A DNA stretch of 5,884 nt from Anaerolineales bacterium (GCA_030608865.1 JAUWDI010000069.1:1-5884); one strand, 5' to 3'. Shown: positions 1 through 5,510, counted from the first letter of the stretch. Numbers and translations are program-made. The notes: generated by a model not told the origin, from the letters alone.

Positions 1-621
1 TTGGTGTTAATGATTCTCCTGGGCATCCCTCTGGTCATCGCTCCGCTCTACGTCCTCCGTCGACGATCTACCGCTGCTGTTCCCCGCGCCTCTATGCTCC
101 TCTTTTTTGGCAGCTTGGGCGCCGGTTATCTAATGATCGAAATCCCCCTAATCCAGAGTCTGGGATTACCTCTTGATCAGCCCGCTCTCGCCCTGGCGAC
201 GGTTCTATTCATTCTGCTCCTCGCCTCAGGTTTGGGCAGCCTGATCTCCCCGCGATTATCGCTACGCCCCGCATTGCTTATTTTGATCTTGACTATCGCT
301 ATAGTAACGATCACCTTGCCCACCTTCATTCAGTGGATCCTACCTTTGCCGCTCTATGGGAGAATTGCGCTCTCCCTATTGATTCTTCTCCCTTTGGGTT
401 TACTCATGGGTGTCCCTTTTGTGTCGGGCCTAGCCCACCTTGAAAGACAATCATCCCCTCTGATTCCTTGGGCGTGGGCAATCAATGGTGCACTATCCGG
501 GGTGAGCGGTGTATTGGCGGCGATAATCGCCCTTTCGTTGGGCTTTCAAGCCACGCTTTTTACCGGAGGCTTGATTTACGTGGTCGCCTGGTTCGCTGCG
601 CTGAAGCTCACACAGCAATGA
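1..621 (+). CDS. C-terminal part of a spermidine-synthase-like polytopic membrane protein (5' end outside window)
   Basis: The reading frame is open from the first base, so the gene almost certainly begins upstream and the TTG at base 1 is not a real start. The 206 visible residues are very hydrophobic, with about six or seven membrane segments (roughly residues 3-19, 31-51, 61-82, 90-112, 120-141, 157-180 and 184-202). Several stretches match the membrane part of large proteins annotated as spermidine synthase-like or SAM-methyltransferase/MFS-like: FFGSLGAGYLMIEIPLIQ at 35-52, VLFILLLASGLGSLIS at 68-83, MGVPF at 136-140, and PWAWAINGALSGVSGVLA at 156-173. In that family a Rossmann methyltransferase or aminopropyltransferase-like domain lies N-terminal to or between membrane segments, but none of it is visible here, so the reaction cannot be stated. 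The TGA stop overlaps a downstream ATG (ATGA), which suggests translational coupling to the next small ORF. Family assignment is fairly secure; function is unknown. Confidence 0.8.
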   Translation: MVLMILLGIPLVIAPLYVLRRRSTAAVPRASMLLFFGSLGAGYLMIEIPLIQSLGLPLDQPALALATVLFILLLASGLGSLISPRLSLRPALLILILTIAIVTITLPTFIQWILPLPLYGRIALSLLILLPLGLLMGVPFVSGLAHLERQSSPLIPWAWAINGALSGVSGVLAAIIALSLGFQATLFTGGLIYVVAWFAALKLTQQ

Positions 622-867
622 GACATGTGCTTGATGCTCGGGACAAGGGGCTCTCTTCCCAATTGAGTGAAGAGCCATCCGCAGTAGGATCCCTTAATTA
701 ACGCGTGGGCCACCCCGATCGCCACGTTCTCCAGGCACCTGGCGCGGGTTGTTTTTCTTGCCACCCCGCCGGAAGCCTGGATGGTTAATGAACGGAATGC
801 CGGAGAGCTTATGCAGAAATGGCGACCAGCGATGGATTGCTCCATCATCGAGTTTGAGCTACATTGA
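618..867 (+). pseudogene. Small hypothetical ORF split by an apparent +1 frameshift
   Basis: An ATG at 618 overlaps the stop of the preceding gene as ATGA and opens a frame of 27 codons that ends at TAA 699-701. The +1 frame is open from 688 to the TGA at 865-867 and reads like protein, including ARVVFLATPPEAW and AGELMQKWRPAMDCSIIEFE. Joining the frames at CTT 693-695 / ATT 697-699 gives one 82-residue protein that would end 26 bp before the next gene's ATG and fill the gap in a three-gene plus-strand unit. The two frames are both open only within about 688-698, so the switch point is tightly defined. I do not recognise the family. It could be a real small gene with a one-base insertion (mutation or assembly error), programmed frameshifting, or simply non-coding sequence. 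No convincing Shine-Dalgarno site precedes 618, which fits coupling rather than independent initiation. Confidence 0.35.
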
Positions 868-880
868 AAGTCAGATTTCA

Positions 881-887
881 GAAGGAG
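881..887 (+). promoter_or_regulatory. Shine-Dalgarno site fixing the start at 894
   Basis: GAAGGAG lies 6 nt before the ATG at 894. It favours this start over the in-frame upstream TTG at 864, which would overlap the end of the preceding ORF and has no such site. Confidence 0.8.
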
Positions 888-893
888 TGTGAC

Positions 894-1070
894 ATGGCTG
901 AAGAGAAAGAAGGTGCACAGCCCTTAGCAGATGAGGAACGCAGGAGCGGGAATAATCGCCGTTCCGGTGAAGATCGACGGCAGGATGACGATCCCAATTA
1001 TCGCAGTCCAGAACGCCGCAATGGCGAAGAGCGGCGCTCGGGGGAGGATCGGCGGAAAGCAAGTCGATAA
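894..1070 (+). CDS. Small arginine-rich RRxGxxRR repeat protein
   Basis: This 58-residue, highly charged protein has no membrane segment and almost no hydrophobic residues, so it is probably cytoplasmic and largely disordered or helical. After an acidic N-terminus (residues 2-15) it holds two copies of a module, residues 15-29 and 40-54, separated by a DDDPNY-containing spacer. Each module follows the pattern ERRxGxxRRSGEDRR, that is, paired arginines with a seven-residue period. The two copies are offset by 75 bp, and the shared RRSGEDRR part differs only at silent positions in six of eight codons, so the protein sequence appears to have been kept. Similar RRxGxDRR stretches occur in small bacterial proteins and in linkers or N-termini next to PilZ or GGDEF domains, but I cannot assign a function. 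The alternating acidic and arginine pairs would suit nucleic-acid, nucleotide or protein binding. It is the last gene before the convergent minus-strand operon. Confidence 0.75.
   Translation: MAEEKEGAQPLADEERRSGNNRRSGEDRRQDDDPNYRSPERRNGEERRSGEDRRKASR
936..1055 (+). repeat. Two-copy internal coding repeat (936-980 and 1011-1055)
   Basis: Two 45-bp units with a 75-bp offset inside the small arginine-rich gene. By eye 30 of 45 bases match, while the second half of each unit encodes an identical octapeptide with mostly synonymous differences. Confidence 0.7.
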
Positions 1071-1099
1071 TTTAGACCATATGAGTTGGCGGACATGGT
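1071..1099. other. Short convergent intergenic gap
   Basis: These 29 bases separate the ends of two convergent genes. There is no GC-rich hairpin with a T run, so no intrinsic terminator can be named for either direction here. Confidence 0.5.
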
Positions 1100-1906
1100 T
1101 CATGGATCATCGTATCCCGCTCGAGTGAAGGGCACAAAGCGCACGCCGCCAAGACTGGCGGATTGAAATTCATCCGCCGACACGCGCGTAACTCGCCACA
1201 ATTCCTGAATGCCGCCAATAGGTCCTACCGGGATCACAAGAACCCCGCCAATCTTCAACTGTTGAAGCAACGGCTGGGGAATATGATCGGGAGCAGCCGT
1301 CACAATAATCGCATCGAAGGGCGCTTCCTCCGGCCAACCGAAATATCCGTCTGCATTGCGAACATGAACACTCTCGTAGCCAAGTTCTTCCAGGCGCTGC
1401 TCGGCTTCCTTTGCCAGCGGTTCGATGATCTCTATCGTGAAAACTTCGAGGTCCAGCTCTCCCAGGACCGCCGCTTGATAGCCGGAGCCGGTCCCGACCT
1501 CCAGCACTTTATCTCCTGCCTCGACATCCAATTCCTGCGTCATTAACGCCACGATATAAGGCTGCGAGATCGTCTGTCCGTAGCCGATGGGAAGCGGGTT
1601 GTCCGCATACGCCAGCCGTTTATATTCCTCAGGGACAAACTGGTGCCGCGGGACTCGTCGCATCACCTCGATCACCTCAGGAGAGATAATCCCGTAGGCA
1701 ATGACCCCTCGCTCGACCATCTGCTCGCGGGCTGCGGCATACAAATCGGTCTCTTCGGTGGCGGTAGCTTTCTGGAGCTCTCCTGTTTCTTGGGGAACGT
1801 CACCGATATCTTCGACAGCATGCTGTCGGCCGCGCAGAAATATCACTCCACCAACGAGGGCGATGACCAAGATAAGCACAACAAGGACGGTAAGCCGTTT
1901 AGACAT
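1100..1906 (-). CDS. pcm: Membrane-anchored protein-L-isoaspartate O-methyltransferase
   Basis: The family (EC 2.1.1.77) methylates L-isoaspartyl residues in age-damaged proteins using S-adenosylmethionine, starting their repair. The protein has 268 residues, about 50-60 more than the usual ~210. The extra part is an N-terminal hydrophobic segment (residues about 5-24, after MSKR) and a polar linker to about residue 52. The catalytic domain shows RRVPRHQFVPEE at 83-94, GYGQTISQPYIVALMT at 108-123 with the conserved TISQP, the SAM-binding motif I VLEVGTGSGYQAAVL at 134-148, FTIEII at 156-161, DAIIVTAAPDHIP at 198-210 and GGVLVIPVG at 220-228. There is no cysteine near the anchor, so a lipoprotein is unlikely. 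It is either a membrane-bound enzyme facing outward or has an uncleaved signal anchor. The ATG at 1904-1906 follows a GGAGGT site (1911-1916). It lies 35 bp downstream of the OsmC gene, probably in the same transcript. Enzyme family is very likely; cellular side is inferred. Confidence 0.93.
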   Translation of the reverse strand: MSKRLTVLVVLILVIALVGGVIFLRGRQHAVEDIGDVPQETGELQKATATEETDLYAAAREQMVERGVIAYGIISPEVIEVMRRVPRHQFVPEEYKRLAYADNPLPIGYGQTISQPYIVALMTQELDVEAGDKVLEVGTGSGYQAAVLGELDLEVFTIEIIEPLAKEAEQRLEELGYESVHVRNADGYFGWPEEAPFDAIIVTAAPDHIPQPLLQQLKIGGVLVIPVGPIGGIQELWRVTRVSADEFQSASLGGVRFVPFTRAGYDDP

Positions 1907-1910
1907 CTCG

Positions 1911-1916
1911 ACCTCC
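1911..1916 (-). promoter_or_regulatory. Shine-Dalgarno site of the PCMT gene
   Basis: GGAGGT on the minus strand, 4 nt before the ATG. It supports the start that includes the N-terminal membrane anchor rather than an internal one. Confidence 0.75.
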
Positions 1917-1941
1917 GCCCTTGATTGTAGTATGAATTAAA

Positions 1942-2352
1942 TTAATTTATCGCCAATTCAACGGACTCTGTGTAAATATTAAAGCGCGGGGGATCATCAA
2001 AATGCTTCTTCACCGCGCATAGTTCCGCTGAACGGACCAGTGCTTCTTTATACTTCTCTGGAAAATTCTCAGGAACCTGGATCTCAAGATCAAACTGCTC
2101 TATCAATCCCGTTGCCGGATTAGAGTGTGTCTTTTGAATGATGCGAACGCCTTCTGTGGGCAACCCTCTCTGCTTCAAAAAACTCAGGACGTAGATCCCC
2201 GCGCAGGTCCCAAGGGATGCCAGGAAAGTCGCAAAGGGCGACGGCGCCGATCCTTCCCCGCCTCCCGGCGGGGATTGGTCCGTATTTATCGTAAACGATC
2301 CGAAGTGGGCATCTACACGCGCGCCTCCGGGAAAGGTGATTTCCATCTCCAT
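1942..2352 (-). CDS. OsmC-family protein (probable thiol peroxidase)
   Basis: The protein has 136 residues, the normal length of a single OsmC domain. Both signature cysteines are present: C50 in ASLGTCAGIYVLSFL (45-59) and C112 in SAELCAVKKHF (108-118), the pair used by OsmC/Ohr proteins to reduce organic hydroperoxides. The glycine-rich loop SPPGGGEGSAPSPF (27-40) before the first cysteine helix is also typical. The sequence resembles the general OsmC/YhfA-like branch more than classical Ohr, so the substrate is open. No signal peptide is seen, so it is cytoplasmic. The ATG at 2350-2352 has an AAGGAGAA site (2357-2364) at good spacing; a second ATG two codons later is less well placed. It is the first gene of a probable two-gene unit with the downstream isoaspartate methyltransferase, which would combine peroxide removal with protein repair. 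No convincing promoter could be picked out in 2365-2457. Confidence 0.9.
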   Translation of the reverse strand: MEMEITFPGGARVDAHFGSFTINTDQSPPGGGEGSAPSPFATFLASLGTCAGIYVLSFLKQRGLPTEGVRIIQKTHSNPATGLIEQFDLEIQVPENFPEKYKEALVRSAELCAVKKHFDDPPRFNIYTESVELAIN

Positions 2353-2457
2353 AATGTTCTCCTTAAATTAATAATCACTTCTTCTTTGGATGCAGGAGAG
2401 CTCCCGAGGTTACACACTTCTACCATCTCTTTATGATGAGCTTGATTGGGTGAAGAT

Positions 2458-2493
2458 AAAAAAAACAGGGCGGAGTGATCTGCCCGGTTTTTT
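2458..2493 (-). terminator. Rho-independent terminator after the FHA gene, symmetrical on both strands
   Basis: The stem GGGCGGA (2468-2474) pairs with TCTGCCC (2479-2485), with one G-T wobble and a four-base loop. Eight A bases lie on the left (2458-2465) and six T bases on the right (2488-2493). Read on the minus strand, this is a GC stem followed by a T run, 20-60 nt after the FHA stop. It should separate the nfeD-FHA unit from the OsmC-PCMT unit, and could also stop plus-strand transcripts. Confidence 0.85.
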
Positions 2494-2514
2494 CCTACAA
2501 GTTTCCTGGGTTAC

Positions 2515-3096
2515 TTAGAAACCTAACCAGATTAAAGGCGCATACAGGATCTGTGGAAATAAAGAATCCATGATCCATAAGAATCCACCGCAAAATAGAA
2601 CCAGGACGAAGCATCCCAGGCCCGCCAGAAGCCAGGGTTTCCCACCTTTCTTCCCCGGTGGCGAGGCTTCTTCCGCCGAGATCGGCGGCGATGCAGGTTG
2701 AGCTTGCGCGGCAGGTTGGGCAGCTGCCCCGGGAGCTTTCTTCGCGGGTTCTGCAGTTGCAGCTGGCTGAGCAACCGTCGCCGCTGCTTCCGGTGATGTT
2801 GCGTCGAAGGTTAAGGATACGGTTTCTCCTAGAGCAACCAAATCGCCCGGGTTCATCACCCGCGGCGCCACCAATCGTTCACCGTTGACAAAGGTGCCAT
2901 TGGTTGAACCAAGGTCCTCTAGAACATACCCTCCAGGGGTACGGGTGATTCTGGAATGCTGTCGCGAGACTTCCGCGTCCCCAACAACGACGTCATTTGT
3001 CACATCGCGCCCAATGAGCGAGACCTCCTTGGTCAACTCGAAGACTGTTCCAGGATTCGGTCCAGTGCGAACGATCATGCGGAATTCTGATGACAT
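2515..3096 (-). CDS. FHA-domain protein with C-terminal membrane anchor
   Basis: Residues about 8-98 form a forkhead-associated domain, a module that binds phosphothreonine peptides. The key signatures are all present: IGR at 28-30, SRQHSRI at 44-50 (S44, R45 and H47 of the phosphate-binding loop), GSTNGTFVNG at 63-72, and the following GDLVALG strand region at 84-90. Then comes a flexible Ala/Pro-rich linker (about 100-150, with several AQPA-type repeats), a basic KKGGK patch (149-153), one membrane helix (about 155-177) and a short hydrophobic tail to residue 193. The likely topology puts the FHA domain in the cytoplasm with a tail anchor, so it would recruit a phosphorylated partner to the membrane; the kinase is not in this window. 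The ATG at 3094-3096 has a GAGGAGG site (3101-3107). It lies 50 bp downstream of nfeD on the same strand with no terminator between, so co-transcription is likely. FHA identity is very secure; the partner is unknown. Confidence 0.93.
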   Translation of the reverse strand: MSSEFRMIVRTGPNPGTVFELTKEVSLIGRDVTNDVVVGDAEVSRQHSRITRTPGGYVLEDLGSTNGTFVNGERLVAPRVMNPGDLVALGETVSLTFDATSPEAAATVAQPAATAEPAKKAPGAAAQPAAQAQPASPPISAEEASPPGKKGGKPWLLAGLGCFVLVLFCGGFLWIMDSLFPQILYAPLIWLGF

Positions 3097-3146
3097 CGCG
3101 CCTCCTCATTACGTACGCGATAGTGTACAAGCTGGTTAATACCGAG

Positions 3147-4469
3147 TCAACTACCTTTCTGATTCAAAGGGCGCACACGCAACCGTATTCCATCTACACC
3201 GATGATATCAACCCTCTCCCCGTTTGTAATTTCATCATCCTCGTTCTCAAGGATTGCGCTCCAGAGTTCTCCGCCAACCTGAACCGTCCCCCCGGGCGAG
3301 AAATCCGAACGTGCTTCGGCTGTGCGCCCCACCAACGACATGGCGCCAACTTCAACCGGTTTAATTTGAGCGCGAATCACAAAGCTCAAGATTGCCAAAA
3401 AGCCAATAGCGATCGCGATGCCAGTGCCAACTACAAGGGGGACAGAAACACGCCAAAAGGACGGCGTTGAAGGTGAATTAAACAGGACCAGAAAGCCGAT
3501 GACAAACGATGCTAAACCCGCCACCGTTAACACCCCATGTGTGGGTGCTTTAATCTCTAGTATAAAGAGCACAAAGGAGGTGAGGACGAAAATCAATCCA
3601 AACCAGTTCACAGGCAGGACCCCGAGACCATAGGTTCCCAGTGCCAGGCACACGACTCCGATAAAGCCGGCGATCCAACCGCCTGGCGAAGAGATCTCGA
3701 TCAAGATAGCCTGAACCCCAACCGAAAGCAGCAAGAAGACAATGTTTGGATTAGTCAGGACTTGTAGAAATTGCTCAATGTAATTTTGGCGGATCTCCGT
3801 GACGATCGCATTTTCCGTATGCAATATACGCTCCCCATGCGCATCAACCTTCTGGCCGTCAATTTGATCAAGGAGCATCTCAATATCGTCGGCGATGAAA
3901 TCGATCAAACCAGCGTCAAGCGCTTCTTGAGCGGATACCGCCTTCGCAGAGTCAATCATCGCTTCAGCCAGGTTTGTGGCTTCTTCCCCCCGAGGTGCGA
4001 CCAAGCCCCTTATCGTAGCTTTGAGAATCTCCTTCTCCTTAGCTTCAATCGTATCGCCGAGGTCCTCACCCTGCATCCCAACCGGGCTCGCGGCCCCGAT
4101 TGCGGTTTCAGGCGCCATCGCCGCGAGATGCCCGGCGAATGTGATAATTGCGCCTGCACTCCCGGCAATCGCTCCTTGCGGGGCGACGTAAACCACTACC
4201 GGGATATGGCTTCCGCGGATCGCTTGCACCATCCTGTTCATGAGATCAATGGACCCGCCGGGTGTGTCGATCTGGAAGATGAGCGCCTCGCCGCCTTCCC
4301 GCTCCGCCTGCTCAATCCCCCGTTCAAGGTACTCTACCATCGTGGGTGTTAAGGGCCCCGTTGCCTCCAATAAAAATACACGACCACCACCCTGCGCATT
4401 TACGCTCATCGGCATGATAAGCGCTACAAAAAGCAGAGAGATAATCGTGATGACTATCCTTCGAGACAC
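3147..4469 (-). CDS. Long-form NfeD membrane-bound serine protease (ClpP-class)
   Basis: The 440 residues match the full-length NfeD architecture. There is a signal peptide (1-25, likely cleaved after VNA) and a ClpP/SppA-like protease domain (about 30-215). Next come roughly five membrane helices (242-259, 264-285, 288-306, 312-331 and 345-366) and a C-terminal OB-fold NfeD domain (about 373-436, with LVGRTAEARSDFSPGGTVQVGG at 379-400 in part). The protease shows DTPGG at 68-72 and the probable nucleophile S104 in AGSAGA. Aligning ATIRGLVAPRG with the family places the dyad lysine at K144, as in the Ser-Lys archaeal homologue PH1510. In archaea that protease cleaves the C-terminus of stomatin; no stomatin gene is next to this one here. 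The start is GTG (4467-4469), with GAGGT at 4475-4479. The visible -10 box at 4489-4494 would give a very short leader. It heads a unit with the FHA gene. Family and catalytic residues are strong; the substrate is unknown. Confidence 0.93.
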   Translation of the reverse strand: MSRRIVITIISLLFVALIMPMSVNAQGGGRVFLLEATGPLTPTMVEYLERGIEQAEREGGEALIFQIDTPGGSIDLMNRMVQAIRGSHIPVVVYVAPQGAIAGSAGAIITFAGHLAAMAPETAIGAASPVGMQGEDLGDTIEAKEKEILKATIRGLVAPRGEEATNLAEAMIDSAKAVSAQEALDAGLIDFIADDIEMLLDQIDGQKVDAHGERILHTENAIVTEIRQNYIEQFLQVLTNPNIVFLLLSVGVQAILIEISSPGGWIAGFIGVVCLALGTYGLGVLPVNWFGLIFVLTSFVLFILEIKAPTHGVLTVAGLASFVIGFLVLFNSPSTPSFWRVSVPLVVGTGIAIAIGFLAILSFVIRAQIKPVEVGAMSLVGRTAEARSDFSPGGTVQVGGELWSAILENEDDEITNGERVDIIGVDGIRLRVRPLNQKGS

Positions 4470-4488
4470 TGTGCACCTCGTAATTTCG

Positions 4489-4518
4489 ATTATATCCTCA
4501 AAATAGCTCGATTTTCAC
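4489..4518 (-). promoter_or_regulatory. Probable sigma70-type promoter of nfeD-FHA
   Basis: On the minus strand a perfect TATAAT (4489-4494) lies 18 bp from GTGAAA (4513-4518; four of six match to TTGACA). Transcription would start near 4482, leaving a leader of about 13 nt that still contains the GAGGT ribosome binding site. The weak -35 makes this less certain than the divergent promoter. Confidence 0.5.
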
Positions 4519-4521
4519 AGC

Positions 4522-4549
4522 TTGTCATGGTTTATGTCTGCTTTATAAT
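4522..4549 (+). promoter_or_regulatory. Sigma70-type promoter of the NERD-like gene
   Basis: TTGTCA (4522-4527, five of six to consensus) and a perfect TATAAT (4544-4549) are separated by 16 bp. The predicted start near 4556 gives a leader of about 50 nt before the ATG at 4606. It is only a few bases from the -35 of the divergent nfeD promoter, so regulation could be shared. Confidence 0.7.
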
Positions 4550-4563
4550 CTCTTTAGACATAA
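4532..4563. promoter_or_regulatory. Candidate operator: 8-bp inverted repeat around the -10 box
   Basis: TTATGTCT (4532-4539) and AGACATAA (4556-4563) are exact reverse complements, 16 bp apart and centred on the TATAAT of the rightward promoter. Half-site centres are 24 bp apart, a little over two helical turns, which a dimeric repressor could span. This placement would block RNA polymerase. No regulator gene is visible nearby, and an 8-bp match could occur by chance. Confidence 0.4.
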
Positions 4564-4605
4564 GAATGCTTTAAAAATACTAAACGCTCGGATTAAGGAC
4601 TAATC

Positions 4606-5484
4606 ATGAAACGCATAGAGTGTTCTGAATTCCGCGATGAAGAAGGCGTCATCAGTCTGGAAAGCCGTATTAGGGGAACTTTGAAGCACGGTACAAAGTG
4701 GTATGGCGAACTGGAAGCCCAGAATGAAGCCTATGAAAAGTTAGGTAATACACTTGGCCACGATCATCTAGCTATATTCAACTTACCGCTTCCCGGCTCG
4801 GCGACCACAATTCCGATGCTGCTCCTCAGCCCGCAAGGTGTGCGTGTGATAATACCGAGCCCACTCGTCGGTGTTTATCGAGCGAAGGGTGAGGCTTGGA
4901 TGAAGTACGGTGGTGGTCGATCACGCCGCTTCTCACCTGTCCGCCCGAATCTGCAATCTGGCGTTCTGGCGATGGCGCAGGAAGTTCACGACTACCTGCG
5001 GGAAAAGGGTTACGCTCTCCCAGAAGTCGAGGCGATCCTGCTCTTCACGAATCCCAAGACCCATGTCGACACCGCCGACCCGAAGGCGCGTATTGTCCAG
5101 GCTGACGCCATTGACCATTTCGCCGCAAATGTGAATCAATTTCAAGCCATTATGAACCAGGATGACATCCTTGAGTTAGCTGAAGTTCTGACCAAACCAA
5201 CCAGACCTAAGCCAGATCCCATTCCTGAGCCTGTCCCAGAACCGGAGCCGGAACCCAGACCCGTCGACCCCATCCAACTACCCGAGGATTCCCCCGTCGA
5301 ATTGGATGCGGCTTTCGATATGGATGGTTCTGCGCTCACCCCGCGGAGTGAGCGCTCCTTGAAGCGCAGCCGCTTCCCCTTCTCTCGGCGCCAGCGGATC
5401 CTCCTTGGTGTTTTGGTGTTCTTCGAAGTCATGATCCTGAGCATCCTCACCATTCTGGTGATTTCTTACACCTTTTACGGTTAG
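4606..5484 (+). CDS. NERD-like domain protein with degenerate active site and C-terminal membrane anchor
   Basis: The first 180 residues follow the layout of a NERD (nuclease-related) domain. A GE pair at 34-35 starts a helix, a strand pair HLAIFNLPLPGSATTIPMLL (54-73) leads to SPQGVRVIIPS (75-85), and KGEAWMKY is at 94-101. Then comes an N-x-Q helix start (N115, Q117, followed by AMAQEVHDYLREKG to 135), a strand VEAILLFTNP (141-150) and a final strand and helix (161-180). In active NERD domains the second strand carries IDHvvv and the next one IEVK; here these read IPMLLL and IIPS, so the acidic and lysine residues are missing. A proline-glutamate linker (about 198-222, PEP repeats) and a basic stretch (250-264) precede one membrane helix (265-288). 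The catalytic-like part should therefore be cytoplasmic. The ATG follows AAGGA (4595-4599) by 6 nt. A glycosyltransferase gene begins 26 bp downstream and is probably co-transcribed. NERD assignment rests on pattern recognition, not a search; function is unknown. Confidence 0.6.
   Translation: MKRIECSEFRDEEGVISLESRIRGTLKHGTKWYGELEAQNEAYEKLGNTLGHDHLAIFNLPLPGSATTIPMLLLSPQGVRVIIPSPLVGVYRAKGEAWMKYGGGRSRRFSPVRPNLQSGVLAMAQEVHDYLREKGYALPEVEAILLFTNPKTHVDTADPKARIVQADAIDHFAANVNQFQAIMNQDDILELAEVLTKPTRPKPDPIPEPVPEPEPEPRPVDPIQLPEDSPVELDAAFDMDGSALTPRSERSLKRSRFPFSRRQRILLGVLVFFEVMILSILTILVISYTFYG
5200..5262 (+). repeat. Proline-glutamate (PEP) low-complexity linker
   Basis: Residues 199-219 of the NERD-like protein alternate proline with glutamate and other charged residues (PEPVPEPEPEP in part). 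Such a segment is expected to be extended and stiff, holding the N-terminal domain away from the membrane anchor. Confidence 0.6.
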
Positions 5485-5499
5485 GTTCGCCCACGACAC

Positions 5500-5504
5500 A
5501 GGAG
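5500..5504 (+). promoter_or_regulatory. Shine-Dalgarno site selecting a TTG start
   Basis: AGGAG lies 6 nt before TTG 5511. No ATG or GTG in this frame lies between the previous gene's stop and the conserved first strand of the glycosyltransferase, so this site decides the start. Confidence 0.75.
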
Positions 5505-5510
5505 CCTTAT

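Larger units (their letters stand above)
4470..4605. promoter_or_regulatory. Divergent promoter region between nfeD and the NERD-like gene
   Basis: This 136-bp AT-rich stretch is the only divergent gap in the window. It carries the leftward promoter (4489-4518), the rightward promoter (4522-4549), the inverted repeat (4532-4563) and a ribosome binding site at each end. The -35 boxes of the two promoters are 3 bp apart, so binding of one polymerase could hinder the other. Confidence 0.65.

Noticed and set aside
576..848. A 90-codon minus-strand frame across the gap after the first gene
   Set aside because: It overlaps the end of the first gene and the coupled ORF antisense, has no good ribosome binding site, and its residue make-up (many Cys, Ser and Arg) looks like a shadow frame.
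864..893. Upstream TTG start for the arginine-rich small protein, adding ten residues
   Set aside because: The GAAGGAG site at 881-887 is correctly spaced for ATG 894, and the TTG lies in the end of the preceding ORF without such a site.
1146..1161. Perfect 6-bp stem CCGCCA/TGGCGG with a four-base loop near the end of the PCMT gene
   Set aside because: It lies within coding sequence for conserved glycines, has no T run on either side, and is short enough to arise by chance in GC-rich codons.
2396..2407. GAGCTC-centred near-palindrome upstream of the OsmC gene
   Set aside because: The symmetry extends only a few bases beyond a six-base palindrome and is not placed relative to any recognisable promoter.
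2365..2457. Possible promoter for OsmC-PCMT (TATTAA or CATAAA on the minus strand)
   Set aside because: Neither has a matching -35 at proper spacing, and the first would put the transcript start at the ribosome binding site.
3771..4352. A 193-codon open frame on the plus strand opposite nfeD
   Set aside because: It lies wholly inside the well-supported nfeD gene on the other strand, has no ribosome binding site, and its translation is rich in Arg, Cys and His with no recognisable domain.
5142..5453. A 103-codon minus-strand frame rich in Gly and Ser opposite the NERD-like gene
   Set aside because: The GSGSGTGSG pattern is the antisense reading of the PEP linker codons, not a real repeat protein.
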